In this document: positions 35,101 to 42,717 of the stretch, piece after piece
How the letters are laid out: each line of letters starts with the position of its first letter
Position numbering within the stretch: the stretch's first letter is position 1
Origin: Candidatus Methylacidiphilales bacterium
GTDB lineage: Bacteria; Verrucomicrobiota; Verrucomicrobiia; Methylacidiphilales; JAAUTS01
Reading direction: 5' to 3'
Assembly: GCA_028713655.1 (NCBI GenBank)
Contig: JAQTNW010000024.1
Coordinates: forward strand, 1-48,701
Length of the DNA stretch: 48,701 nucleotides
The notes under the pieces: generated by a model
The model's database searches: none
Told to the model about the DNA's origin: nothing
The model's input: the letters and a program-made list of their open reading frames with translations, nothing else
Made by a program: the position numbers and the translations under genes

Positions 35101-36362
35101 CCGTTGGAGAACTGGGCTACGCCTACCGGGACGAACCCTTTAAATCACTCGACTTCTGGTCCAGCACCAGCGCAGACGCAGCCTTGCTCGATCTCTTCAC
35201 CGTGGCTGACGAACCGGTGCTCGTCGCCGGACAAATCAATCTCAACAACGCACCCCTGCCCGTTTTGCAGGCCATTATTGTAGGCGCCATGAAAAATGAA
35301 TCCACAGTCGAGACCTGCAGTGCTACGGACGCAAAAAATATCTCCCAGCAACTTTCCACCAATCTTGCAGCCAATCGCGTTGTTAATCGCGCAGATCTCA
35401 CGGGCGCCGTATCGACCACCATTAACGCCATTTTAAGCGGGGCCAGCCCAATCTCCGGCCTGCGCAACAAAGCCTATGGTGAGGCCGCCCTGCGCGCGCT
35501 TTCTTCCGTCGCCAACACCCGCACCTGGAACCTGATGATCGATGTGATCGCGCAAACCGGCGGCATGTCCGCCACCGCAGCAACCCTGAGCGACTTCAAT
35601 GTGCAGGGCGAAACGCATTACTGGCTGCATGTGGCGATTGACCGGTTCACAGGCCAGGTCGTGGACCAAAGCCTCGAGCAAGTCCCCTCCGGGCCGATAC
35701 TCAATACCAACTCGGTTGTGGAAGAACAGGCCGCAGGCGCCACGGTCGCCACCATCAACACCAGCGGATCAGCCCCGGGAGATGTCTTGGTTTATTCTCT
35801 TGTTAGTGGAACCGGGAGTACCGACAACGCGTCGTTCACGCTTTCCGGCAATACGCTCATGACGGTTGCTCCCTTTGAATACCTCACCCAAAGCACCTAC
35901 AATATCCGTTTGAACGTGACGGACCAAACCAGCGGCGTGAGCCTCGAACAGCCCTTTATCATCACGGTACAGCCGACTCCTTATACCCGCTGGAAGATCA
36001 CAAACTTCAACATCGATGCCAACAACCCCGCGGTTGCTGGCGATCTGGTGAATCTTTCCGGTGATGGCGTTCCCAATCTTCTCAAATACGCGATGGGCCT
36101 GAATCCCCTGGCGCCAACCGGCAACGGAGTTGCCGCCATACTTTCCGGCAGCGTACTCACCCTGAACTACACCCGCGGCTCCGGAGCGACGGACACCACC
36201 GCGCATGCCTACTGGTCGAAGGATCTCAACGCATGGAGCACCAGCAGCGTGAGCGAGACCCTGCTTTCCGACGACGGAACGACCCAGCTCTGGCAGGCGA
36301 CTGTCCCGGTCGATTCCCAGACCCCCCGCCTCTTCATGCGTCTGCAAGTCACCAGACCGTAA
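32133..36362 (+). CDS. Giant exported protein, Verru_Chthon cassette A type
   Basis: A 1409-residue protein. A GGGGTA ribosome site lies just before the ATG at 32133. Residues about 26-45 (GFLCTALLLIFFSSSTV) are a single hydrophobic N-terminal segment, like a pseudopilin or PilX-type anchor. The following NALNTIIGDLQQEIANGS and the long Ser/Thr/Asn-rich body (LWNLHYLIQLKNINS, GRYAYAIYDEGALLDANV, VGELGYAYRDEPFKSLDFW, INLNNAPLPVLQAIIVGAM, WNLMIDVIAQTGG) fit the Verru_Chthon cassette A family as I remember it. Residues ~1190-1290 look cadherin-like (VVEEQAAGATVATINTS), and the C-terminal domain has LSGDGVPNLLKYAMGLNPL, seen in many verrucomicrobial surface proteins. The function is unknown. A strong hairpin terminator follows. 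Confidence 0.78.
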   Translation: MKDNIWRRFFRERCGLASCARRASAGFLCTALLLIFFSSSTVCNSQVTADPFAQNALNTIIGDLQQEIANGSTATGSPVIYTPTSNAYMVPVRNGVPATWNLTSATNTTLLRISSTTSAMISGQPVDHPASNALSTNPSANGRILSTALWNLHYLIQLKNINSPTDSTPDMNFIAPSWVYVTSTGPAVITSTSSSVLGRYAYAIYDEGALLDANVAGFPRDTSTTSMPAQYAPKGSIAFADLTALNIAGSRQPKQAGVNSLVGWRNYATLQPLGTFPTLSFSGTGVLDLYKNLILSNTNGFLIPNSAPPYNGQSDQLFPSRQQLINRILAIGTTNFNPNNLQYLGTFSRAVTTPSWSPPADSTALSGYVGGVGTSPVAYKSNADNPGSANRNLLNLRFPSPATITHYNDDGTTTTYSANFGDPFLKRRFSLAKLAWLTYKGPSADLPLNDPLYNKGGTDANIQACFGLQWRTYARRVDANGTTVSDPCWKYVGASGSTPQPSIETLAQVASENREPNFFEMLKVGILNGSLGRDPGALSYAGFQSRPPGPPGPPALGLDQYKVNKDQQIVQIGANIIDQYDADSYPTAIYFPIASPDPTVPEQEPVNMVYGTENLPYLQEIDQISIGVPSMRVGGWLQPVLWNPHQVANPSATGAKPANFKIAASGQVFVQIFGFGGPTLQSPTVDFDNPAHSNNATIYFNDAFAGTSSSSFYIHPQNLNTVIADTVNTPAINVWNSTYVNPTDTTPGNPQDNGSYPSESSDGSTSNKFVGFNCGYIDLNAPTPGYTKPPNWPYQIRTNHSIAPSPMWTACLQYLDSNGVYRPYSYISRIALWTFEDHTIIDTTFPKYSNERVDPRTDRFSILLNNAGWGTGSALISGSPAIPGVYGMNQTANYRSGNNFPTYCLGSFGLPSSNSGFFYGSSSPPSDWAQNTTTSSTSAHYTDPDGVVRSADGFRRDDTSGNGCLLFHADQVTGSTTARRPVILNRPFRSVGELGYAYRDEPFKSLDFWSSTSADAALLDLFTVADEPVLVAGQINLNNAPLPVLQAIIVGAMKNESTVETCSATDAKNISQQLSTNLAANRVVNRADLTGAVSTTINAILSGASPISGLRNKAYGEAALRALSSVANTRTWNLMIDVIAQTGGMSATAATLSDFNVQGETHYWLHVAIDRFTGQVVDQSLEQVPSGPILNTNSVVEEQAAGATVATINTSGSAPGDVLVYSLVSGTGSTDNASFTLSGNTLMTVAPFEYLTQSTYNIRLNVTDQTSGVSLEQPFIITVQPTPYTRWKITNFNIDANNPAVAGDLVNLSGDGVPNLLKYAMGLNPLAPTGNGVAAILSGSVLTLNYTRGSGATDTTAHAYWSKDLNAWSTSSVSETLLSDDGTTQLWQATVPVDSQTPRLFMRLQVTRP

Positions 36363-36370
36363 AAAAACAA

Positions 36371-36399
36371 AGCCCGCTTCGCGTTCGGCGAAGCGGGCT
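36371..36399. terminator. Bidirectional rho-independent terminator
   Basis: A 12-bp perfect stem AGCCCGCTTCGC/GCGAAGCGGGCT with a 5-base loop. On the minus strand it is followed by TTGTTTTTTT, so it strongly ends the RRM gene; on the plus strand by GTTGTGTTTC, a weaker end for the giant gene. Confidence 0.9.
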
Positions 36400-36421
36400 G
36401 TTGTGTTTCAAGCGTTACAGA

Positions 36422-36712
36422 TTAATAACGGGAACGTCCACCACCACCGCCGCCGCCACCGCCGCGTGATTCCATCGGCTTGGCTTCGTTGACTGTCAGG
36501 TTTCTGCCGTCAACCGACTGGCCGTTGAGCGCACTGATCGCACGCTGGCCTTCTTCGGCGCTGCCCATGGTGACAAAACCAAAGCCGCGGGGGCGTTGTG
36601 TTTCGCGATCCATGATCAATTTTGTTTCGGTGACCGTGCCATGCTTTGAAAAAAGCTCGGTTAAGTCCTGTTCAGTGGCTTGGAATGAGAGATTTCCAAC
36701 GTATAATTTCAT
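36422..36712 (-). CDS. RRM-type RNA-binding protein, glycine-rich tail
   Basis: A 96-residue single-domain RNA-binding protein. The RNP2 motif LYVGNLSF (residues 3-10) and the RNP1 motif RGFGFVTM (about 42-49) are intact, followed by a tail with nine consecutive glycines and RSRY. Such bacterial RRM proteins are often cold-induced RNA chaperones. The DEAD-box helicase at 37740 lies nearby on the opposite strand. About 230 bases upstream hold no gene; part may be a long 5' leader. Confidence 0.93.
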   Translation of the reverse strand: MKLYVGNLSFQATEQDLTELFSKHGTVTETKLIMDRETQRPRGFGFVTMGSAEEGQRAISALNGQSVDGRNLTVNEAKPMESRGGGGGGGGGRSRY

Positions 36713-36946
36713 ATTGTTTTTCTACTTTCTATTTTATGTTGAGGTTTCGACCTCGCGCAGACTAGTGAAGAGCGTTGTGACACGCATGAAAAACCGTTGG
36801 GAGCGAACAGGAAACTGCCTGAGACACTACTACTTGGCTTCAGATAGAAGCGTTTGATCGATTCGGGACAATCGCACGGGCGGCGGGAATGTAAAGAACT
36901 ATTTTCAGCCTTTTCCTTGCACCATCATTTATGGGCATCGGACGCG

Positions 36947-37609
36947 TCATGACGCGCCGGAGGCGGGCTTTTTCTCGTACCGGGTCTGGTAGCCGGGATT
37001 GGCCGCGGGCCGGTCGGCATTGGGATAGTTCCAGTCGGTCTTGATATCCACCGAGACTTCCTTGATCTGTTTGTAGATTTCGTACGGCTTGTCGATGCCG
37101 ATGAAACTGTCGTAAATACGCACGCCTTTGCTGTTGGTGGCTCCGGAGAAGGCGCGGATGGTGCCAACTCCAATCATATTTTCGATCGGGTTGACCGTCA
37201 CGTCCAGTTCGGAGATCTGGTCGTAGTCGATGGCCTTGAAATCGGTTCCCCAGAAGCCGCTCCGCAGCATGAGGCGCTTGTTAGTGTAGGCGTAACAGGT
37301 GTTGCCGTGAACCAAAAACAAGCGAACCATGTTCAGGATGCTGCCCCAGAACGGAAAGAGATGCACGGCGAAGAAGGGGATGACGGCAAATTCCGGAAAC
37401 CCGCCGGAATGGTGGAAGCCCGCAGGCTTGGACAACATGGGCAGAATAAATCCAAAAATGTCGAAGCAGCCCCAGGCCATGCCAAACAAAAGAAAGATCA
37501 CTCCGGTGGCGAGAAAAGGGACCAGATGCGGACGTCCGGTCCAATAAACCTGTTCATTTGCGTCTTTGACCGCGTTGAATTCGGGTGGCAAAAGATAGTC
37601 GGTGGGCAT
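36947..37609 (-). CDS. Membrane protein with bacterial PH domain
   Basis: A 220-residue membrane protein. After MPTDYLLPPEFNAVKDANEQVYWTGRPHLVPF there are two hydrophobic helices (LATGVIFLLFGMAWGCFDIFG and FAVIPFFAVHLFPFWGSILNMVRLF), then a bPH2-type domain with YAYTNKRLMLRSGFWGTDFKAIDYDQISELDV and IGVGTIRAFSG, as in DUF304-like proteins. The C-terminal tail is polar. The ATG at 37609 fits the homology; a TTG at 37624 is less likely. No partner gene suggests a role. A 14-bp palindrome (CGCGTCATGACGCG at 36943-36956) overlaps the stop. Confidence 0.8.
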   Translation of the reverse strand: MPTDYLLPPEFNAVKDANEQVYWTGRPHLVPFLATGVIFLLFGMAWGCFDIFGFILPMLSKPAGFHHSGGFPEFAVIPFFAVHLFPFWGSILNMVRLFLVHGNTCYAYTNKRLMLRSGFWGTDFKAIDYDQISELDVTVNPIENMIGVGTIRAFSGATNSKGVRIYDSFIGIDKPYEIYKQIKEVSVDIKTDWNYPNADRPAANPGYQTRYEKKPASGAS

Positions 37610-37739
37610 GGGAAAAATTACCAATGCCGGACTTAAAGTGCCAGATCCTTTTGGTTCCTTTAGTTGCGCTGGTCACTCTTGGGAAAAGAGGATAATTCAA
37701 TGCCGTTGCGTATTCCGGGCAAGCGCCCTATAAGAATAA

Positions 37740-39482
37740 ATGTCCAAGAAACTTTTTGCCGAGCTCGGCCTGTCACCCGAAATACTCAAAGCCGTTGACA
37801 AAATGGGCTTTGAGGAGGCGGTCCCCATTCAATCCAGCGCCATCCCGGTGTTGCTGGGGGGAGCCGATGTCGTGGGCCAGTCCCAGACCGGCTCGGGCAA
37901 AACGGCGGCGTTTGCCATCCCCGCCATCGAACGCGTGGATGCCGCGCTCAAAGCGCCGCAGGTGCTGATCCTTTGCCCCACCCGCGAACTCGCCGTGCAG
38001 GTCGCCGAGGAAGTGGCCAAGCTGGCCTCGTTCAAGAAGGGCGTGCGCGAGCTTCCCATTTACGGCGGCCAATCCTATGAGCGCCAATTCCGCGGACTGC
38101 AGCAAGGCGCGCAGATCATCATCGGGACACCGGGCCGTGTGATGGATCATCTCGAGCGCAAAACGCTGAAGCTCGACAAGATCCGCATGGTGATTCTGGA
38201 TGAAGCCGACCGCATGCTGGACATGGGTTTTCTGGACGATATCCGCAAGGTGTTGAGCCAGGCGCCACCCGAGCGGCAAACGGTCTTTTTTTCCGCCACC
38301 CTGCCGCGTCCGATACAGGAATTGATCAAAACCTTCACGCGTAACCCGGTCAATGTCAGCATCCAATCGCAGGCCCTTGTGGTGCCGGCCATCGAGCAGG
38401 TTTATTATGAAATCGACCGCCGCTCGAAACTGGACGTGCTCTGCCGCTTGATCGATCTGCAGGACATCAAGTTCGGCATCATTTTTTGCGCCACCAAAAT
38501 GATGGTGGACGAATTGACGGAGCATCTCGTCGCCCGGGGATACGCAGCGGATAAAATGCATGGCGACATGACCCAGGCCATGCGCGAGCGCGTGATCGCA
38601 AAATTCAAAAAGAAGGGCCTGGAGTTTCTGGTGGCGACTGATGTGGCCGCCCGCGGCTTGGATGTGGATGATGTCGAGGTGGTTTTCAATTATGACCTGC
38701 CGCACGACGGCGAGGATTACATCCACCGCATCGGGCGGACCGGCAGGGCGGGCCGGAGCGGACGGGCCATCACCTTTGTGGCCGGGCGTGAAATTTACAA
38801 GATGCAGAATATCATCCGTTTTACCAAGGCCCGCATCCGGCGCGAGCGGGTGCCGAACGAGGACGAGGTGGAGCAAAAGCGCACCAGCCAATTTTTTGAA
38901 TCCTTAAACGAGACACTGGAAAAAGGTGAATACCGGCGTTACGACGAACTCATTGGCAGCCTGCTGGATCAGGGACATGCCCCGACTGACATCGCTTCCG
39001 CGCTGATCCATCTGCAAAATTCGGAAAAATCGCGCCCGCCAGTTGCGGCGGTTCCGGAAAAGATTTTTGAAGAGCGGCGGGACAGGCCGGAGCGCGGACG
39101 CGAGCGTCCAGAACGGCGGGAGCGGCGCGAGGAAAAACGCGGGCAAGAACACGGCAGAGAACGTGAACGTTCCGAACACCGGGAGGGCCGGGCAGCGCGG
39201 GAGGATTATACAAAGGACCAGACAGCGGACGCGCTTGCCAGTGAGGCCGGCATGCTGCGGCTGCGGTTGAATCAAGGCCGGGAACAACGCATCCAGCCGG
39301 GAGACATCGTGGGCGTGATTTTGGGCGTGGCCCGCATCCCCAAGGATTGCGTGGGAGCGATTATTTTGCAGTCCGACTACACCCTGGTGGATGTGGCGGA
39401 GGAACATTCCGCCACGGTTCTAAAGAAACTGAATGGCATCAAATTCAAGGGACGGAAGCTGTTTTGCAGCATCAGTATCTAA
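37740..39482 (+). CDS. DEAD-box RNA helicase with DbpA/CsdA RNA-binding domain
   Basis: A 580-residue ATP-dependent RNA helicase. All core motifs are visible: Q motif GFEEAVPIQ, Walker A SQTGSGKT (48-55), PTREL, LDEADRMLDMGF, FFSATLP, ATDVAARGLDV and HRIGRTGRAGRSG. After the core comes an arginine/glutamate-rich linker (RRDRPERGRERPERRERREE), then the DbpA/CsdA-type RNA-binding domain (LRLRLNQGREQRIQPGDIVGVILGVARIP... KFKGRKLFCSISI). This matches CsdA/DeaD-like proteins that act in ribosome assembly and cold growth. No good ribosome site precedes the ATG at 37740. Confidence 0.95.
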   Translation: MSKKLFAELGLSPEILKAVDKMGFEEAVPIQSSAIPVLLGGADVVGQSQTGSGKTAAFAIPAIERVDAALKAPQVLILCPTRELAVQVAEEVAKLASFKKGVRELPIYGGQSYERQFRGLQQGAQIIIGTPGRVMDHLERKTLKLDKIRMVILDEADRMLDMGFLDDIRKVLSQAPPERQTVFFSATLPRPIQELIKTFTRNPVNVSIQSQALVVPAIEQVYYEIDRRSKLDVLCRLIDLQDIKFGIIFCATKMMVDELTEHLVARGYAADKMHGDMTQAMRERVIAKFKKKGLEFLVATDVAARGLDVDDVEVVFNYDLPHDGEDYIHRIGRTGRAGRSGRAITFVAGREIYKMQNIIRFTKARIRRERVPNEDEVEQKRTSQFFESLNETLEKGEYRRYDELIGSLLDQGHAPTDIASALIHLQNSEKSRPPVAAVPEKIFEERRDRPERGRERPERRERREEKRGQEHGRERERSEHREGRAAREDYTKDQTADALASEAGMLRLRLNQGREQRIQPGDIVGVILGVARIPKDCVGAIILQSDYTLVDVAEEHSATVLKKLNGIKFKGRKLFCSISI

Positions 39483-39533
39483 GCCCGAGCCACCGGGAGG
39501 GCTCTGCCACTCCTGCGCATTTTGCGTTCTCGT

Positions 39534-40100
39534 TTATTTCCCTGCCGATGACTCGTACGCCTTCTGCAGGTCGCCGGTGGTGCTGCTGAAAACCGTGTCG
39601 ATTATTTTGCCGTCCACAAGAACCTCCAAAACCCATCCGTAATAGACCTGGCCGCTCTTTACAACACTCGAAGGCGTTTTGGCTGTGGCTGCAATGTCCG
39701 TTCTGCTTTTTTTGAAGGTAATCTTGCCCAGATCAACCGTTCCACTGCCTGTTTGGCCGACGTTGACGCTGTCGGCCGTCAGGGTCTTGGCCAATACCAG
39801 CTTGTTATCGGTGGATTTTACGTTTTGCGTATCGGCGAAAACATACAGCTTTAATGAAATGCCTGAAACAGGTTTTCCCGACCAGGACTGGAGAACGGCT
39901 TTGAATTCATACTTGCTGTCGGTGTCATGAATTGTTGATTCTTTTGCTTTTGTGGTTGATGTAGTGTCACCGGACCAGACCGGCTCAACGGTGGCTGTCA
40001 CAGGCTTGTCCTGCGCCTGGCAATGGGGAACACAGGCCAAAACAAAAAATAAGAGGATGAAGCGGGCGTCTTTGAACCGGGTAAAGCGTGTTATCGTCAT
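39534..40100 (-). CDS. Secreted protein of unknown function
   Basis: A 188-residue exported protein. The ATG at 40100 gives the signal peptide MTITRFTRFKDARFILLFFVLACVPHCQAQ. The mature part is beta-rich and Lys/Thr/Ser-rich (VTATVEPVWSGDTTSTTKAKES, YEFKAVLQSWSGKPVSGISLKLYVFAD, VYYGWVLEVLVDGKIIDTVFSSTTGDLQKAYES), probably a single Ig-like or C2-like sandwich. I do not recognise the family. It converges with the helicase gene with a 51-base gap. The frame runs upstream to 40148 but the signal peptide decides the start. Confidence 0.72.
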   Translation of the reverse strand: MTITRFTRFKDARFILLFFVLACVPHCQAQDKPVTATVEPVWSGDTTSTTKAKESTIHDTDSKYEFKAVLQSWSGKPVSGISLKLYVFADTQNVKSTDNKLVLAKTLTADSVNVGQTGSGTVDLGKITFKKSRTDIAATAKTPSSVVKSGQVYYGWVLEVLVDGKIIDTVFSSTTGDLQKAYESSAGK

Positions 40101-40204
40101 TTTAGGATGCTGCCTGATTGCCTCTTTTTTGTCACGTGAATCAGGCAATTATCAGGTGAAGACCCCATTACAACAGGTACTTAAACGCAGTACCGTTATG
40201 GACT

Positions 40205-40492
40205 ATGAAAAGAATACTATCGAGGCATGGCCGCAAAATGTTGCTGCTAACGGGCGCGCTCTGTTTCGCTTCCCTGTTGGGCACAGCCAGTCCGGTGTCT
40301 GCCCAATCCCGTTATTATAGCCGGGGTGATTACCGTTACCATAACGGATATCGCTATCCTGAAGGGTACAGCGAACGTGATGGATACTATGACAGGTACG
40401 GCAATTATCACCGCTATGTTTATTATAATCGCCACCGCACCTATTGGTATTTCCCGCCTCCTGACATTCACTTCGGGATCCATATACGGTGA
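40205..40492 (+). CDS. Small tyrosine-rich secreted protein
   Basis: A 95-residue protein with a basic N-terminus, a hydrophobic signal segment (KMLLLTGALCFASLLGTASPVSAQ) and a mature part full of Tyr, Arg and His: SRYYSRGDYRYHNGYRYPEGY, then DGYYDRYGNYHRYVYYNRHRTYWYF. Such short Tyr/Gly-rich envelope proteins are widespread and of unknown role. Composition unlike random sequence and the clear signal peptide support it; no homology-based proof. Confidence 0.65.
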   Translation: MKRILSRHGRKMLLLTGALCFASLLGTASPVSAQSRYYSRGDYRYHNGYRYPEGYSERDGYYDRYGNYHRYVYYNRHRTYWYFPPPDIHFGIHIR

Positions 40493-40525
40493 AGCTCCTC
40501 CAACCTTACGGATGGCGTCTCTTCA

Positions 40526-40557
40526 CATGCTTCGGCGCGAAACCTCGCCGAAGCATG
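40526..40557. repeat. 12-bp-stem hairpin
   Basis: CATGCTTCGGCG pairs perfectly with CGCCGAAGCATG across an 8-base loop (CGAAACCT). It lies 33 bases after the stop of the small tyrosine-rich gene. There is no T-run, so a REP-like repeat or an RNA-stabilising hairpin is as likely as a terminator. Confidence 0.7.
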
Positions 40558-40615
40558 TCCGCCGTCGTCCGGCGGCTGCCCGGACTATGGCGGGATACCC
40601 TTGCCTCGCATTCAT

Positions 40616-40635
40616 CCACGGGCTTACGCCCGTGG
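40616..40635. repeat. CCACGGGC-TTAC-GCCCGTGG hairpin repeat
   Basis: A perfect 8-bp stem with a TTAC loop. I remember this word as a very common dispersed intergenic repeat in planctomycete and verrucomicrobial genomes; not checked here. Confidence 0.6.
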
Positions 40636-40886
40636 CGTTCTGCGTAGGCGGGTAAACCCAATCGTCCATGATCTGCCGGGCATAAGGAAATGCGTCTTTA
40701 CGTCCGGCAGTACGGGTGTAAAATAAGCAGGTTAAGCGCCCCGTTTCAAGGGAGTCCGCTCGCGGCGCATGGGCTTGCCTGACTTCATCCTCAATTTCAT
40801 TTTTAAAAACCGGGTGGACGAATTATCGTTAATAACGTTGCCTCAAGTCCAAACTCATCTAGTGTGTACATGGGTTTATTGCATTT

Positions 40887-41960
40887 ATGGACACATATCG
40901 GCCTAAAAGGCTCGCGTTAACGGGGGCCACGGGAGTTCTGGGTTTTTCCTTTATCCAGCGCGTTTTTCAGCACAATCCCAGGCTCCATGCCAGCCTTCTC
41001 CTGCGCCAGGCCTCCAGTTCCTTCCAAAACGCCGCCTTCCAGAAATGGCTCCATGAAAACCAGGACCGCATCTCCCTGATCGAAGGCGACGTCCGGCAAC
41101 TGGATAAACGCCAGATCGATGCCCTGTTTAAAACAGACGGTGGCTTGTGGCATTTTGCGGCAGTGACCTCGCTGACCTCCGAGTGCGAAGAGACCGCGCG
41201 TGAGATTCACGAAGTCAATGCCACCGGAACGGAACGCCTCGTGGAAGCCTGGCTGGACAGCCCGGATCGCAGCCCCTTTTATCATGTCAGCACCGCCTAT
41301 GTCGTCGGCCAGCGCAACGGCATCATCCGCGAATCGGAAAGCGCAATGAACCAGGAATTCCGCAATCCCTACGAAGCATCAAAACTCGAGGCGGAAACAA
41401 GCGTGCACCGGATCTTTTCAGCGGGAGGCAAGGGCGCCATCTTCCGTCCGAGCGTCGTGGTGAACGCGGGCAGGAGCACAAGCGGCATCAAAATGGTCGA
41501 TGCCTGCGCCTATGCCCTGGCCCTGGCGTTGAAGCGGGACGAGCCTTTTGTTTTCCGGCTGAAGGAAAGTGCGTCCATCAATCTGATACACGGCGACTGG
41601 GTGACTGCGGCCATGGAGGATCTGGCGCGCCTGGTTTCCGGCTCCAACAACACCTATCACCTCACTGCCCCTCGCCCGACCTATTTCCGCGACATTGCCA
41701 TCATCCTGCAGACAATTGCATCCAAACTGAAGGTGAGCTTCGAACCCGGCCTCAGCCGCTCGGATCTGCCCAGCGCCTCTAAAATTTTTGACAAGGCCCT
41801 CACGGAAATCAAACAATACCTCGACAACAGCCTCCATTTTGACCGGACCAACACCGAGCGTGACATCTCACCTGATGTGAAGGAAGCCGAGATGGATCTG
41901 GGACCGTTCGTTTTGGGCCGGATGCAAACCGAACTGGCCCACATCGCCGCCCCGATCTGA
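40887..41960 (+). CDS. NAD(P)-dependent extended SDR, thioester-reductase-like
   Basis: A 357-residue extended short-chain dehydrogenase. It has LTGATGVLGFSFIQRV (GxTGxxG) near residue 12, a VTSLTSECEE loop, a catalytic serine in YHVSTAYVVGQRNG and the YxxSK motif in NPYEASKLEAE. The pattern LLLRQAS... IEGDVRQ... and VNATGTERLVE resembles the NAD-binding-4/male-sterility-type thioester reductase branch, which reduces acyl or aminoacyl thioesters, but ordinary sugar epimerases are not excluded. No signal peptide. A VOC gene follows by 42 bases and may share its transcript. Confidence 0.83.
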   Translation: MDTYRPKRLALTGATGVLGFSFIQRVFQHNPRLHASLLLRQASSSFQNAAFQKWLHENQDRISLIEGDVRQLDKRQIDALFKTDGGLWHFAAVTSLTSECEETAREIHEVNATGTERLVEAWLDSPDRSPFYHVSTAYVVGQRNGIIRESESAMNQEFRNPYEASKLEAETSVHRIFSAGGKGAIFRPSVVVNAGRSTSGIKMVDACAYALALALKRDEPFVFRLKESASINLIHGDWVTAAMEDLARLVSGSNNTYHLTAPRPTYFRDIAIILQTIASKLKVSFEPGLSRSDLPSASKIFDKALTEIKQYLDNSLHFDRTNTERDISPDVKEAEMDLGPFVLGRMQTELAHIAAPI

Positions 41961-42002
41961 AAAAGTCCGTTCCACGTCAGGGAGGCCGGTAATGACGCCT
42001 TT

Positions 42003-42419
42003 ATGAACATCAAATCGCTAGCGCATGTTTGCATCAAGACAACCGACCTGGACGCCACCACGGACTTTTACTGCGGCGCGCTGGGCATGAAAAAGTTTTT
42101 CGATTTCACAAGGAAGGAAAAGACCATCGGCTTTTACATGAAAGCGTCGAACGACACCTTTATTGAGGTGTTCCTCGCGGATGAAGTGGAAAAGCCGGGC
42201 AAGCAGGTCCTCAATCATTTCTGCCTGGAAACGGATTCCATCGAGGGCCTCAGAACAACGCTCATCGAACGCGGTTATTCTCCCGGCGAAATCAAGATGG
42301 GCGCGGACAACACCCCCCAGTTTTGGATGAAGGACCCGAATGGATTGGACCTCGAGTTACAGCAATACACGGACAAGAGTGCGCAAATCACCGGTCAGGC
42401 CGTGGAAGTGGATTGGTAA
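42003..42419 (+). CDS. VOC-family (glyoxalase/dioxygenase-fold) protein
   Basis: A 138-residue protein of two paired beta-alpha-beta-beta-beta units. It starts MNIKSLAHVCIKTTDLDATTDFYCGALGM, with His8 as a likely metal ligand; FIEVFLADE, LNHFCLETDSIEGL and NGLDLELQQYT offer the other three ligands. Specific activity (lactoylglutathione lyase, epimerase, dioxygenase, resistance protein) cannot be assigned. The start has only a distant GGAGG. An inverted repeat after the stop probably terminates it. Confidence 0.87.
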   Translation: MNIKSLAHVCIKTTDLDATTDFYCGALGMKKFFDFTRKEKTIGFYMKASNDTFIEVFLADEVEKPGKQVLNHFCLETDSIEGLRTTLIERGYSPGEIKMGADNTPQFWMKDPNGLDLELQQYTDKSAQITGQAVEVDW

Positions 42420-42453
42420 CGGAAATCCGCTCGCCACTCTCCCAAAGACAGCG

Positions 42454-42494
42454 GAGAATTCAGAGGTTCTTTAAATTCTGATTTCTGAATTCTC
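42454..42494. terminator. Hairpin between convergent genes
   Basis: GAGAATTCAGA pairs perfectly with TCTGAATTCTC across a 19-base AT-rich loop. It lies between the VOC stop (42419) and the minus-strand stop at 42514. No clear T-run, so terminator activity is plausible rather than certain. Confidence 0.5.
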
Positions 42495-42513
42495 CCGGAT
42501 GGTTTCCAGCTTC

Positions 42514-42717
42514 TTACTCGGTCTTCTTTTTTCGGCCATAGGTCGCAGGTTCTTCCCGCAGAACGCTCGAATCCGAATGAGCCCTCTTGCCGCGAATGGC
42601 GAGCGTCCGCTCCCGCAAGGTATCGAGCATTCGCAGTTTTTCCGCCAGGGATCGCACAGCAAGATCACGGCGCAAGGCGCGCTTGCTTTCAAGTATCTTT
42701 TGCAGGTCAAAGCTCAT
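42514..42717 (-). CDS. Small helical basic protein paired with nucleotidyltransferase
   Basis: A 67-residue, charged, all-helical protein (MSFDLQKILESKRALRRDLAV then SLAEKLRMLDTLRERTLAIRG, ending YGRKKKTE). Its ATG overlaps the TGA of the upstream gene by four bases (ATGA), a sign of translational coupling. In the known AbiEii and MNT-type systems a second small protein accompanies the nucleotidyltransferase. Here it may be its partner or antitoxin. No family recognised. Confidence 0.68.
   Translation of the reverse strand: MSFDLQKILESKRALRRDLAVRSLAEKLRMLDTLRERTLAIRGKRAHSDSSVLREEPATYGRKKKTE

Larger units (their letters stand above)
40493..40886. other. Gene-free region with hairpin repeats
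   Basis: A 394-base region without a supportable gene. It contains two strong hairpins listed separately, an imperfect CCGCCG/CGGCGG pairing near 40560-40577, and a CGTTAATAACG palindrome at about 40827, upstream of the SDR gene at 40887. Confidence 0.6.

Noticed and set aside
13688-40181. Shared 12-mer ACAACAGGTACT at 13688 and 40170
   Set aside because: Shared 12-mers are expected many times by chance in a window of this length.
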